Shown piece after piece: positions 46,324 through 56,068 of a DNA stretch of 64,000 bases (positions are counted from its first letter, which is position 1; every line of letters starts with the position of its first letter). Position numbers and translations under genes: made by a program. Source of the stretch: Anaerovoracaceae bacterium (GTDB taxonomy: Bacteria; Bacillota; Clostridia; Peptostreptococcales; Anaerovoracaceae); contig JASBYX010000002.1 of assembly GCA_029983755.1 (NCBI GenBank), positions 1 to 64,000 of the forward strand, in the 5' to 3' direction. The notes under the pieces were generated by a model. It saw nothing but the letters and a program-made list of their open reading frames with translations, was not told where the DNA came from and did not search any database.

Positions 46324-46626
46324 ATGGCAAAAAAAGGCGATTGGGTAAGAATCCACAGCATCGTCCTCAAAGCTGATGAGAGAACTGCCAAGATTCCTGC
46401 AGACACCCAGAAGTGTGATCTGGAAATGTGGACAAAGGGATTCCTGACTGAAGATGCTGAAATCGGTGATGAAGTTAAAGTTATTACTGCATCAAACAGA
46501 GAAGAAAAGGGAAAGCTAATCGAGGTTGACCCATACTATACTCACAGCTACGGAAAGTTTGTACCTGAAATCGTTCAGATCGACAAGCAGCTTAGAGAAA
46601 TCATGGATTTTGGAGGTGACAAATAA
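46324..46626 (+). CDS. ortA: 2-amino-4-oxopentanoate thiolase, small subunit
   Basis: 100-residue alpha subunit of the thiolase that cleaves 2-amino-4-oxopentanoate with CoA to acetyl-CoA and alanine. The sequence AKKGDWVRIHSIVLKADER is typical. Two adjacent ATG codons exist; 46324 has better spacing from AAGGAG than 46321. Its TAA overlaps the ATG of ortB by one base. Confidence 0.93.
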   Translation: MAKKGDWVRIHSIVLKADERTAKIPADTQKCDLEMWTKGFLTEDAEIGDEVKVITASNREEKGKLIEVDPYYTHSYGKFVPEIVQIDKQLREIMDFGGDK

Positions 46627-48038
46627 TGACATTGGCTAAAGACTATGATTCCGTAATGGGAAGATCTAACGACATAATGAAGGAAGCCCTAGGACTTGAC
46701 TACAACGAGTTTGAGCAGGGTGGAGTTAAATTCGACTATGAGGCTCTGATGAAGTCCACAGGTTACACTTTGGACGAAGTTGCTAAGATTCAGGCAAAAA
46801 CAGCCGTTGGTAACACACCACTCATCGAGCTTAGAAACCTATCTGCACTGACCAGAAAGTATGCAAAGCCTGGCTATGGTGCTAGAATCTTTGCAAAGGA
46901 CGAAGCTGCTAACGCTTCCGGAAGTTTCAAGGCAAGAAGAGCTGCTTGTGCAGTTGCTCATGCTAAGAAGCTGGGATACAAGGGTGTTATAGCTGCAACA
47001 TCAGGTAACTACGGAGCAGCAGTTGCATCTCAGGCGGCAATGCAGGGCCTTGAGTGCATCATCGTTCAGGAGTGCTATGACTCCCACGGAGTTGGACAAC
47101 CTGAAATCGTAGAGAAGGCAAGAAAGTGCGAAGCATATGGAGCAGAAGTAATTCAGCTTACAGTTGGACCTGAACTTTTCTACACCTTCCTATCAGTTTT
47201 GGAAGACACAAAGTATTTCAACGCTTCACTGTACTCACCATTTGGAATTGCCGGAGTTGAAACTCTCGGATACGAGATTGCAACACAGTGTCGTGAACTA
47301 ATCGGCAAAGATCCTGACATGGTAATTTGTACAAATGCCGGTGGTGGTATGATGACAGGTACTGCTAGAGGTCTTATCAAGGCAGGAGCTGTTGACACTA
47401 AATTAGTTGCAGCATCCATTGACCTGACAGGACTACACATGGCTTCAGATGAGCAGTTCAACAAGAAGTCTTGCACAACAGGACACACAGGATTCGGAGT
47501 TCCTTACGCAACAGATCCTGACCACTCAGATGTTCCAAGAAGTGCAGCAAGACCTCTAAGATACATGGATAGATATGTAACAGTAACTCAGGGTGAGGTT
47601 ATGTATATGACAGAAGCTCTTGCAAACCTTGAAGGAATTGAAAGAGGACCTGCTGGAAACACAGCCCTTGCTGCTGCATTCTCACTAGCTAGAGAATTGC
47701 CTGAAGATGCTGTAATCGTAATCAGTGAGACTGAGTACACAGGTGCCGGAAAGCACATCCAGCCACAGCTTTCTTTTGCAAGAGATAACGGCATAGAAAT
47801 CAAATTCGGAAACCCTCAGGAAGAGGATAAACCTGGTGTAAACATTGTACTTCCAAAGGATCCAAGCTTCGTACAGCACAAGGAAGCTGATATCAATCAC
47901 TTCAGGAAGAGACTTATCACAAAGGCCGTTCAGAAGGCCGGCCTAGAACCAAAGGATCTCAAGGCTGATGATTTCGAGTTCTTGGCAGCTGAAACTAAGA
48001 CAGACGAGGCTTTCGTTAAGGAAGCACTTGGGCTATAA
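46626..48038 (+). CDS. ortB: 2-amino-4-oxopentanoate thiolase, PLP subunit
   Basis: 470-residue PLP enzyme of the tryptophan-synthase-beta/threonine-synthase fold. PLP lysine is Lys102 in ASGSFKARRA; phosphate and substrate loops TSGNYGAAVASQ and CTNAGGGMMTGTARG are clear. With OrtA it makes alanine and acetyl-CoA, the energy-yielding end of the oxidative ornithine pathway. Coupled to ortA by a one-base overlap. Confidence 0.94.
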   Translation: MTLAKDYDSVMGRSNDIMKEALGLDYNEFEQGGVKFDYEALMKSTGYTLDEVAKIQAKTAVGNTPLIELRNLSALTRKYAKPGYGARIFAKDEAANASGSFKARRAACAVAHAKKLGYKGVIAATSGNYGAAVASQAAMQGLECIIVQECYDSHGVGQPEIVEKARKCEAYGAEVIQLTVGPELFYTFLSVLEDTKYFNASLYSPFGIAGVETLGYEIATQCRELIGKDPDMVICTNAGGGMMTGTARGLIKAGAVDTKLVAASIDLTGLHMASDEQFNKKSCTTGHTGFGVPYATDPDHSDVPRSAARPLRYMDRYVTVTQGEVMYMTEALANLEGIERGPAGNTALAAAFSLARELPEDAVIVISETEYTGAGKHIQPQLSFARDNGIEIKFGNPQEEDKPGVNIVLPKDPSFVQHKEADINHFRKRLITKAVQKAGLEPKDLKADDFEFLAAETKTDEAFVKEALGL

Positions 48039-48077
48039 AAAATGATCGTTAATGTTTATTAATAAGGAGATTAAAGA

Positions 48078-48443
48078 ATGAGAAGAGAAGACGATTTTCA
48101 AGAAAGGCGCAAACACATTGCCAATCTTACCGACCAGGAGCTTTATGATCGCTTCTGGGAACTTACTGCTCAGGTAGTAGATCCCCTACTGGAGATGGGT
48201 AGAAAGAATACTACACCATCCGTTGAGAGAGCTGTTCTTTTGAGAATGGGAATTTCTTCCCTTGAAACTCAGAAGATCGTAGAAGGATGCATGGACAAAG
48301 GACTCATGGGAAAAGGAGCCGGTCACTGCGTTTACAAGCTTTCCAAGGAGCTTGGAATATCCATTCCTGAAGCCGGCACTATGCTTGCTGAAGGAAAGGG
48401 CTGGGACACAGTTGCAGCAGCTTTCAAAGGAGGTAAGAAGTAA
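48078..48443 (+). CDS. oraS: D-ornithine 4,5-aminomutase, small subunit
   Basis: 121-residue partner of OraE. The segment RFWELTAQVVDPLLEMGRKNTTPSVERAVLLRMG is strongly conserved in OraS. Needed for stable, active enzyme. ATG behind AAGGAGATTAAAGA; the last base of its stop is the first base of oraE. Confidence 0.95.
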   Translation: MRREDDFQERRKHIANLTDQELYDRFWELTAQVVDPLLEMGRKNTTPSVERAVLLRMGISSLETQKIVEGCMDKGLMGKGAGHCVYKLSKELGISIPEAGTMLAEGKGWDTVAAAFKGGKK

Positions 48444-50701
48444 TGGCAGATATGATTCTTAAGCGTAACGAAAAAATCAATGTTAGGGAGATCCTCAAGG
48501 ACCTTGACAAGTATGAGCCAAGGAGAAGAGGTTGGCACTGGAGAGAGCCTGCTCCAAACCTAAAGATGTACGAGTTCACTTACAAGGATGTTTCTAAGCC
48601 TTTGAAGAACTATGTCGGATTGCCACCTGCAAAATTCTTTGATAACATCGACCCTCAGCCACTACCTGTAATCACTACTGAGATTGCATCAGGACGTTTT
48701 GAGGACGACATCAGAAGAATGAGAATGACTGCATGGCACGGTGCTGACCATATAATGGTAATCAGACACATGGGACAGTCTCACATTGACGGCCTGATGG
48801 AGGGTACTCCACAGGGTATCGGTGGTGTTCCTATCACAAGAAAGCAAGTTAGAGCTCAGAGAAAGGCTCTAGACCTTATCGAGGATGAAGTTGGTCGTCC
48901 AATCAACTATCACTCCTATGTATCCGGCGTTGCAGGACCTGACGTTGCTGTAATGTTTGCTGAAGAGGGTATCAACGGTGCTCACCAGGACCCTCAGTAC
49001 AACGTACTTTACAGAGACATTAACTGCGTAAGATCCTTTGTAGATGCTTGCGAATCCAAGAAGGTTATGGCATGGGCAGAGATCCTTCAGATCGACGGTG
49101 CTCACAATGCTAACGCAACTGCAAGAGAGGCATGGAAGGTAATGCCTGAGCTTATCGTACAGCACGCTATCAACTCTCTGTTCTCAGAGAAGGTTGGTAT
49201 CAAGCCTGAAAACATCAGCTTGTCCACAGTACCTCCAACAGCTACTCCTGCTCCTTGTATGTACTATGACCTGCCATACGCTGTAGCTCTTAGAGATTTC
49301 TGCGACAGATACAAGATGAGAGCACAGCAGAACACTAAGTATATCTGCTCATCTGTAAGAGAAGCTACTGTGACTCACGTAATGAACATGGTTATTTCCA
49401 AGCTGACAAGAGCAGACATCCAGTCAACTATCACTCCTGACGAAGGAAGAAACGTTCCATGGCATATCTACAACGTAGAGGCTTGTGACAATGCTAAACA
49501 GGCTCTTATCGCAATGGACGGTCTGATGGAAATGGTAGAGCTTAAGAAAGACGGTCCACTTCCAGAGACAGTTAGAGACCTCAAAGAGAGAGCTACTTTG
49601 TTCATGGAAGAGATCATCGAAGTTGGCGGATACTTCCAGGCAGTACAGGAAGGGTTCTTCGTAGACTCAGCTAAGTACCCTGCTAGAAACGGTGACGGTA
49701 TCGCAAGAAAGATCGAAGGCGGTATAGGATACGGATTCATCTTTGAAAGAGATGAGGACTATATGGCTCCTGTAACAGCTCACTTTGGATACAACAACGT
49801 TGAGCAGTACGGTGGAGATCCTGAGAACCCATCAGCTCTAATCGGCGGATGTACTTTCGAAGACAGAAGCAAGATCGTATTCATCGATGAGCTTGACGAG
49901 GATAACGTAAACACCAGACTTGAGAAGGTTGCTAAGTACCACGATGGAAAGGCTATCATTCCTGAAGTTGAGTGGTGTGGTGACGGTATCATCCTACTTA
50001 CAATGATGGTTCCATCAGAGAGAAGAATGGCAGAAGCTGTTGCTCTTGAAATCGGTAAGAAGCTTGGCCTTGAAAGCTGCGAGGTTACTTCTAAGGAAAT
50101 CATGCAGGATGCAGAGGGTACAAGAATTGAGATGAAGGGTAAGGTACCATTTGATATAGATCCATCAACTCTCGTAATTCCACCGGAACCATTCAGACTT
50201 GACGATGCTACTTTGTTCAAGGAAATCGAAGAGCATCCTGTAAGAGTTGTTTGCGGAACAGTTGGAGAAGACGAACACTCTGTAGGACTTCGTGAGATCA
50301 TCAACATCAAGCACGGTGGTATCGAGAAGTGGGGCGTTGAGGTTCACTATCTTGGAACTTCAGTTCCTGTAGAGAAGCTTGTAGACGCAGCTGTTGAGCT
50401 TGATGCTGACGCAATTCTTGCATCTACAATCATTTCTCACGACAATGTTCACTACAAGAACATGAAGAGAATCAATGAGCTGGCAATAGAAAAAGGTATC
50501 AGAGACAAGGTTATGATCGCTGCCGGTGGAACACAGGTTGTTCCTGAAGAAGCGGTTAAGACCGGTATCGACCAAGGATTCGGAAGAGATTCCCACGGTA
50601 TCGACGTTGCAACATTCCTAGTTGAAGAGGGCAGAAGACGTCGTGGCGAAAAGACTTTCGAGGAAATCCAGAGGGAGAAGGAAGCTGAGGAACTGGCATA
50701 A
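48443..50701 (+). CDS. oraE: D-ornithine 4,5-aminomutase, B12/PLP subunit
   Basis: 752 residues. Moves the terminal amino group of D-ornithine to C4 to give 2,4-diaminopentanoate by a radical mechanism with adenosylcobalamin and PLP. The N-terminal part is a TIM barrel (MAWAEILQIDGAHNANATAREAW); the C-terminal Rossmann domain has the B12 motif DEHSVG with the cobalt ligand His612. Family length. The requirement for B12 links it to the riboswitch-controlled importer at 31547-34495. Confidence 0.96.
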   Translation: MADMILKRNEKINVREILKDLDKYEPRRRGWHWREPAPNLKMYEFTYKDVSKPLKNYVGLPPAKFFDNIDPQPLPVITTEIASGRFEDDIRRMRMTAWHGADHIMVIRHMGQSHIDGLMEGTPQGIGGVPITRKQVRAQRKALDLIEDEVGRPINYHSYVSGVAGPDVAVMFAEEGINGAHQDPQYNVLYRDINCVRSFVDACESKKVMAWAEILQIDGAHNANATAREAWKVMPELIVQHAINSLFSEKVGIKPENISLSTVPPTATPAPCMYYDLPYAVALRDFCDRYKMRAQQNTKYICSSVREATVTHVMNMVISKLTRADIQSTITPDEGRNVPWHIYNVEACDNAKQALIAMDGLMEMVELKKDGPLPETVRDLKERATLFMEEIIEVGGYFQAVQEGFFVDSAKYPARNGDGIARKIEGGIGYGFIFERDEDYMAPVTAHFGYNNVEQYGGDPENPSALIGGCTFEDRSKIVFIDELDEDNVNTRLEKVAKYHDGKAIIPEVEWCGDGIILLTMMVPSERRMAEAVALEIGKKLGLESCEVTSKEIMQDAEGTRIEMKGKVPFDIDPSTLVIPPEPFRLDDATLFKEIEEHPVRVVCGTVGEDEHSVGLREIINIKHGGIEKWGVEVHYLGTSVPVEKLVDAAVELDADAILASTIISHDNVHYKNMKRINELAIEKGIRDKVMIAAGGTQVVPEEAVKTGIDQGFGRDSHGIDVATFLVEEGRRRRGEKTFEEIQREKEAEELA

Positions 50702-50790
50702 GCCGGAAAGGGGCAAAGGGCTGGAGAAGCCTTCCCGAAACGGGCATATGATTATATCAGAATCTATTAGCTAACGCATAATATATGAGA

Positions 50791-50843
50791 ACAAAACAGT
50801 CGTCTGTCGGGCATTGTGCTTCGGAGGCGGCTGTTTTGTGTTT
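50791..50843 (+). terminator. Terminator after oraE
   Basis: ACAAAACAGTCG (50791-50802) pairs with CGGCTGTTTTGT (50828-50839), with one G-T pair, followed by a T-rich stretch. It separates oraE from the downstream genes. Confidence 0.75.
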
Positions 50844-50923
50844 GTGCATTTGGGTAAAATGAGAACAGAGTTATAGGCAAAGCAATTTTGGTAAAAGTTG
50901 AAATTAAAAAAAGGGAGAGGCAA

Positions 50924-51025
50924 ATGGATTACAGAAGATTTGGGGATGTCATTGTGGCAAGAATCGATAAAGGCGAAGAGATTAGCGAACAGGTGAAGGA
51001 AATTGCATTAAATTTTAAACTTTAA
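50924..51025 (+). pseudogene. Truncated PPC/DUF296-domain gene remnant
   Basis: An open frame of 33 codons starting MDYRRFGDVIVARIDKGEE behind GGGAGAGG. It matches the beginning of PPC (DUF296) domain proteins, normally about 140 residues, and then stops at TAA 51023. The rest of the domain is absent, so this is a 5' fragment left by a deletion or by insertion of the next gene. Confidence 0.7.
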
Positions 51026-51096
51026 ATTCATTGGCAATAATGTTACAATTATATCAAGTTATTTTTTTATACGATATTCATTGGAGGTTATGCACA

Positions 51097-52908
51097 ATGC
51101 GAATCAAAAAAATTCTGCCGATTTTACTTGCAGTAATCGTAGTTTTTGGCTATTCAGTCCCTGCAATGGCCTGCACAGGACTTTATGTTGGTAGCGACTA
51201 TAGCCAGAACGGAAGCACTTACTTTGGAAGATCGGAAGACCTAAACAACAACGGAATTAAGGTTTTCGGAGTACAGGAAGCAAAGGACTGGCCGGAAGGC
51301 ACAGTATACACTGACAACGATGGTTTCACCATGCCTATGCCGGCACACACTTTCAAGTACTCATATATGAGGGACTCAAAGAATTATACCCCTGCTCCAA
51401 CTGATGGAAATGGAAACGTACTGGGTCAAGCATATGGAGAAGTCGGAGTAAACGAGAAAGGCGTTTCTGTTTCTGCAACGGTGAGCACATATGCCAAAAC
51501 TGAGATTGTAGGAAACGAGAAGGCCGGCATTAAAGGTCTAGATCCACTTGTTAAGGGAGGAATAACTGAAGTTTCCCTTGGAAGCCTGCTTTTGGGAATT
51601 TCCGAGTCAGCAAGGGATGGAGTTGTGAAGCTTGCTGCCATAATTGATAAGTATGGTGCCGGTGAGAACAATTCTCTAATGATAGGAGATCCTAATGAAG
51701 TTTGGTATGTGGAAATTCTAAGCGGTCATCAGTACGCAGCCATCAAGTTGCCTGCAAACAAGGTATCTGCACAGCCGAATATGATTCTCATGGGAGCAAT
51801 CGATGTAAACGATAAGGAAAATGTTATCGTTTCTCCAAACCTTGTAAAGCTTGCTGAAGACAACGGATTCCTAGTTAAGGACGAGAGCGGAAAGATCGAT
51901 GTTGCCCTAACTTACAGAGGCACAATTGCAGATAGCCAGAAGAAAAATGGAAACTTGACACGTTACTGGATGGCAGGTAACTACCTGAATCCGGGGCTAT
52001 TTGGTAACGAGTCACTTGAAAGCTTCAGAGGAGATGGAAGCCAAGTTAAGCTCTTATTTGATGCGGACAGAAAGCTTACCACAGCAGAAGTTTTGAACAT
52101 CCTAAAGCAGAGAGGAATCGGGACTAAGTACGACCATACAGTGGATAATAAAATCTATCCTGTAGGTAATGAAAACCAGATGGAAGTACACGTATTTGAG
52201 AAGAGAGCTAATAAGCCTTTAGAGCTTACAACCGTGCAGTGGCAGGGAATGGCTGATGCTCCTTACACAGTTTTCATCCCATACTATACAGCTTTGATGT
52301 CCAAGGTTAACCCTAAGTATGAGGAAGATGGAAACGAAACCTATGTAGATGGTTCTATGCATTGGTTGTTTAATGATTTGAATGAGCTGTGCATGCATCA
52401 TTACAGCCCTCAGCTTGAGAAGGGTGTTAGGGAATATCTTGATCTGATACAAAACAGCTTGATTGATCAGCAGGCCGAACTGGATGCTCACATTCAGAAT
52501 GAGCTGGCAAATGGTCATGATCAGGCCCAGGCAGAAGCAGATAGACTCGGTGTAGATATTTCCGATCAGGTGTACGATCTCGTTAAGGCACTGAGGGATG
52601 AAGTTAGAACGTACATAAACAGTAACGATACGTCTAAGGACTTTGTTGCTTCAGGATTTACAAAGAATCTGGTTCCTAAGTACAATTTCACCAAACCGGC
52701 AGATCCAAAGGATCCCAAGGTCGAAGAGAAAAAGGCCGAATCAGAAGCAACCGGTACTGTGACAGATGATAAAGACAACAAAAATCACGATAAGGATCAC
52801 AAGGATAATGTAAATACGGGAGATAAGGCTCCAATCACTATTCTGATCGTAGTCGTTGTAATTGCAGCGATAGCACTTGTTGTAACTTTTATAAAAAGAA
52901 GGAAATAA
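51097..52908 (+). CDS. Secreted C69-family dipeptidase with sorting-like C-terminus
   Basis: 603 residues. A signal peptide (1-25, ending VPAMA) exposes Cys26 as the N-terminal nucleophile of the Ntn-hydrolase (mature start CTGLYVG). The middle is the PepD/U34 domain with GVNEKGVSVSAT. The tail has a charged spacer (about 545-570), then DNVNTGDKAP, a hydrophobic helix and a KRRK end, the layout of sortase substrates though not a canonical LPxTG. ATG 51097 follows TTGGAGGTTATGCACA. It would release dipeptide amino acids at the cell surface for the pathways in this window. Confidence 0.87.
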   Translation: MRIKKILPILLAVIVVFGYSVPAMACTGLYVGSDYSQNGSTYFGRSEDLNNNGIKVFGVQEAKDWPEGTVYTDNDGFTMPMPAHTFKYSYMRDSKNYTPAPTDGNGNVLGQAYGEVGVNEKGVSVSATVSTYAKTEIVGNEKAGIKGLDPLVKGGITEVSLGSLLLGISESARDGVVKLAAIIDKYGAGENNSLMIGDPNEVWYVEILSGHQYAAIKLPANKVSAQPNMILMGAIDVNDKENVIVSPNLVKLAEDNGFLVKDESGKIDVALTYRGTIADSQKKNGNLTRYWMAGNYLNPGLFGNESLESFRGDGSQVKLLFDADRKLTTAEVLNILKQRGIGTKYDHTVDNKIYPVGNENQMEVHVFEKRANKPLELTTVQWQGMADAPYTVFIPYYTALMSKVNPKYEEDGNETYVDGSMHWLFNDLNELCMHHYSPQLEKGVREYLDLIQNSLIDQQAELDAHIQNELANGHDQAQAEADRLGVDISDQVYDLVKALRDEVRTYINSNDTSKDFVASGFTKNLVPKYNFTKPADPKDPKVEEKKAESEATGTVTDDKDNKNHDKDHKDNVNTGDKAPITILIVVVVIAAIALVVTFIKRRK

Positions 52909-52953
52909 GGAAGTATAGAGGTTAGCCCTAACCCTTATTCAATAAAGTATAAT

Positions 52954-52993
52954 AAAGTCCTGATATCCTTTGCGGATAATTCAGGACTTTTTT
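52954..52993 (+). terminator. Terminator after the C69 dipeptidase gene
   Basis: AAAGTCCTGA and TCAGGACTTTTTT form a 10-bp stem, extended by TATCC/GGATA, followed by a T-run. A TATAAT at 53006-53011 behind it may start the next transcript. Confidence 0.92.
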
Positions 52994-53143
52994 CGTGTTT
53001 CATGGTATAATATCGAATAGATGAATCAAATTTAAAAGAGCGAATTAAAAGCTGTTTATCAAGGGAAGGAAACGCCCTTAAACAGGGAAATCAAAAGCAA
53101 TTTAAATAGCAGAAAGTTTACGAAAGAAGGAGACAAAGAGCAT

Positions 53144-54775
53144 ATGAAAGTAGATGTACTAGTAGCAGAAATCGGCTCGACCACAACAGTTGTAAACGCT
53201 TTTAAGGATTTAGATACGGACCACCCTGAGTTCTGGGGCCAGGGACAGGCTCCAACCTCAGTAGTAGAAGGCGATGTTAGAATCGGTCTTCAGGGAGCTG
53301 TTGACGACCTGTGCAAGAACAAGGGCATCGATAGCGTTGAATACGACATGATGCTGGCAACATCATCAGCAGCAGGTGGACTTAAGATGACTGTTCATGG
53401 CCTTGTGTACGACATGACAGCAAAGGCAGCGAAGGAAGCAGCCCTCGGAGCAGGAGGTATTTTGCACTATGTAACTGCCGGGAAACTCCGAAGGACAGAT
53501 CTTAAGAGAATCAAGGAGATAAATCCTAACCTGATTTTGCTTGCCGGAGGTGTTGACTATGGTGAGAGAGACACAGCTATTTACAACGCAGAGATGGTGA
53601 GATCTCTAGGGCTAAAGGCACCGGTTGTCTATGCCGGAAACGTGGAGAATCAGGAGGAGATTGAGCTAATCTTCGATGAGGAGAGCGGTCAGGAACTATA
53701 TAATATTGAAAATGTGTACCCCAAGATTGACACTTTGAACGTAGAGCCTTGTAGGAGGGTGATACAGGATGCATTTGAGAAGCATATAATCCACGCACCG
53801 GGGATGGAGCATGTTAGAGACATGGTCACAGGTCCGATTATCCCAACTCCGGGGGCAGTAATGGAATGCACCAAGCTTTTGTACGAATGCATAGGAGATT
53901 TGATTGTTTTGGACGTTGGAGGCGCTACCACTGACCTTCATTCAGTTGCATCAGAGGCAGACCAGGTTGCAAGAATATTAGTTTCGCCAGAACCAAAGGC
54001 TAAGAGAACTGTAGAGGGAGACTTGGGAGTTTACGTAAACCGAATGAAAGTCATCGAATCCATCGGCGAGGAGAAGCTCAGGGAAGAGTGCAAAGAAATG
54101 GGCATCGACCTTGACAAGACCCTTGAGAGCTATGTTGCAATACCTAAGAATGAGGACGAAATCAAGCTGGTAGAAAGGCTGACCAAAGAAGCTGTTCTCA
54201 AGGCTGTAGAACGACACGCAGGTAAAATCAGATATATCTATGGCCCAAGTGGTAGGAGTACAGTTGCTGAGGGCAAGGATCTGACTCAGGTAAGATGGAT
54301 TATCGGTACAGGTGGTGCTCTAACAAGGTTACCAAACCGTGTGAAGATAATGGAAGAAATTGCAAAGCACAATGAATCCGGAATGCTTTTGTTCCCATCT
54401 AAACACGCTCAGATCCTTGTCGATAATATGTACATCATGTCATCCCTTGGAGTTCTAAGTATGACTCATAGAGAGGGAGCCATCAAGCTTCTAGAACAGA
54501 CTCTCGGAATGAGCTTTGAGGGCAAGGCACCTAAGAAAGATGAAGAGCCGATTTATATCAGAGAGCTATGGAGAGAGGAGCAGGAAGCCAAGGAGAAGGA
54601 AGCCCAGAAGCAAAAGGAAATTGAAGAGATGGAAGCCATGGGCTACGATATGAGCGACTACAAGGGAGAAATCGAGGTTTGCTCCATTAAGAATCACGCC
54701 CAGAAGAAGATGGAAGAGAAACAGAAACAGGAACAGGGAAAAGAAGATAAAGAAAGTGTTGAAAAGGAGAAATAG
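53144..54775 (+). CDS. MutL/GlmL-like reactivase for the B12 aminomutase
   Basis: 543 residues of the GlmL/MutL family. Actin-like ATPase signatures are at the start (AEIGSTTTVVNAF), in the middle (LIVLDVGGATTDLHSV) and later (IIGTGGALTRLP). The last about 55 residues are a Lys/Glu-rich, probably coiled tail. In glutamate mutase operons MutL is thought to act as chaperone or reactivating factor of the B12 enzyme; here it would serve OraSE. ATG behind AGAAGGAG. Two bp before orr. Confidence 0.88.
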   Translation: MKVDVLVAEIGSTTTVVNAFKDLDTDHPEFWGQGQAPTSVVEGDVRIGLQGAVDDLCKNKGIDSVEYDMMLATSSAAGGLKMTVHGLVYDMTAKAAKEAALGAGGILHYVTAGKLRRTDLKRIKEINPNLILLAGGVDYGERDTAIYNAEMVRSLGLKAPVVYAGNVENQEEIELIFDEESGQELYNIENVYPKIDTLNVEPCRRVIQDAFEKHIIHAPGMEHVRDMVTGPIIPTPGAVMECTKLLYECIGDLIVLDVGGATTDLHSVASEADQVARILVSPEPKAKRTVEGDLGVYVNRMKVIESIGEEKLREECKEMGIDLDKTLESYVAIPKNEDEIKLVERLTKEAVLKAVERHAGKIRYIYGPSGRSTVAEGKDLTQVRWIIGTGGALTRLPNRVKIMEEIAKHNESGMLLFPSKHAQILVDNMYIMSSLGVLSMTHREGAIKLLEQTLGMSFEGKAPKKDEEPIYIRELWREEQEAKEKEAQKQKEIEEMEAMGYDMSDYKGEIEVCSIKNHAQKKMEEKQKQEQGKEDKESVEKEK

Positions 54776-54777
54776 GA

Positions 54778-55902
54778 ATGTATCCAAGGATTTTAGTTGA
54801 CATCAATAAACTGAGAGACAATGTTAGGACTCTTGCAAAAATCACTAAAAACGACGGTAATTGCACTCTTATGATAGTGACAAAGGGAATGTGTGCAGAT
54901 CCGGAGATGGTGAAGATGCTCGCCGAGAGCCCGGAGGTAGACTTTGTGGCTGACTCCAGAATGAAGAACATCGCAAGCTACAGCAAAACAGTTAGAGATG
55001 CCGGGAAGAAGACGGTTCTCATTAGGATTCCCATGCTCAGCGAAGTTGAAGAGCTAGTCAAGCATGTTGACCTTTGCTTTAATTCCGAAATGGAAACAGT
55101 AAGGGCGATAAACAAGGCAGCAGAGAAGGCCGGAAAAGTTCAGGATGTTTTGCTGATGATAGACCTTGGAGATCTGAGAGAAGGATTTTTCTTCAAAAAC
55201 GAAGAAGAAATCCTGAATGCGGCAGAGGAAATCAAGGCTATGGAAAATGTAAACCTGTATGGGATAGGTGTTAATCTAACCTGCTACGGTGCCATAATTC
55301 CTAAGAATGACAACCTGTCTCAGCTTGTGGAAATCGGCAGAAAGATTGAAGAGCACACCGGCAAGAAGCTGGAAATGATTTCAGGTGGTAACTCCAGTTC
55401 AATTTATTTGATAGAGAGTGAGACCATGCCTAGAATCGGAAGGATGCCTAAGGACGAGAAGATGCCTGAGGGAATCAATAACCTGAGACTCGGTGAGGCT
55501 TTCCTTTTGGGGAACGATACCGCATACGAGACGGAAATTCCTGAAACTCATCACGATGCCATCAAGCTCCAGGCCGAAATCATCGAGCTCAAGGAGAAGC
55601 CTTCCCTTCCAATAGGTGAAGTAGGGGTGGATGCTTTCGGAGAGAAGCCTTACTATGAGGATAAGGGAATCATGAAGAGAGCTATAATTGCTGTTGGAAA
55701 ACAGGACACTGACCTCGGTTCAATGACCCCGGTGGATGAGAGAATTGAGATTATGGGAGGAAGTTCTGACCATATAATCTTAGACTTGACTGCTTGTGGG
55801 GACGAGTACAAAATAGGTGACATAGTGGAGTTTACGGTTGGTTATGGGGGTATGCTAAAGCTGGCTACTTCTCCATATGTTGACAGGGAGTATGTGAAAT
55901 AG
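54778..55902 (+). CDS. orr: Ornithine racemase
   Basis: 374-residue PLP enzyme of the alanine-racemase N-terminal fold. PLP lysine is Lys36 in LMIVTKGMCAD; MISGGNSSSIYL and NLRLGEAFLLG match ornithine racemases. It supplies D-ornithine for OraSE. Very close to the MutL-like gene (2 bp) and separated from oraE by the C69 dipeptidase insert. Confidence 0.92.
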   Translation: MYPRILVDINKLRDNVRTLAKITKNDGNCTLMIVTKGMCADPEMVKMLAESPEVDFVADSRMKNIASYSKTVRDAGKKTVLIRIPMLSEVEELVKHVDLCFNSEMETVRAINKAAEKAGKVQDVLLMIDLGDLREGFFFKNEEEILNAAEEIKAMENVNLYGIGVNLTCYGAIIPKNDNLSQLVEIGRKIEEHTGKKLEMISGGNSSSIYLIESETMPRIGRMPKDEKMPEGINNLRLGEAFLLGNDTAYETEIPETHHDAIKLQAEIIELKEKPSLPIGEVGVDAFGEKPYYEDKGIMKRAIIAVGKQDTDLGSMTPVDERIEIMGGSSDHIILDLTACGDEYKIGDIVEFTVGYGGMLKLATSPYVDREYVK

Positions 55903-55973
55903 GGGAATGTTGCGATTGCCATAACCGTAACATCGGAGGCCTGTGTTTTGTGTCAGCCTGAAATATGAGGACG

Positions 55974-56026
55974 AAAAAGGTGCTATGAGAACACCCTGAA
56001 AGATGGGGCTTCTCACAGCACCTTTT
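55974..56026. terminator. Bidirectional terminator between orr and trxA
   Basis: AAAAAGGTGCT-A-TGAGAA and TTCTCA-C-AGCACCTTTT pair over 16 bp; both strands carry a T-run. Ends convergent transcripts. Confidence 0.92.
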
Positions 56027-56068
56027 ATAAAATGTATAAACTGTGAAATCTATCGAATTAATAATGGA

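Noticed and set aside
49780..50310. 176-codon Ser-rich frame opposite oraE
   Set aside because: Composition is the reverse image of oraE codons, with no ribosome site.
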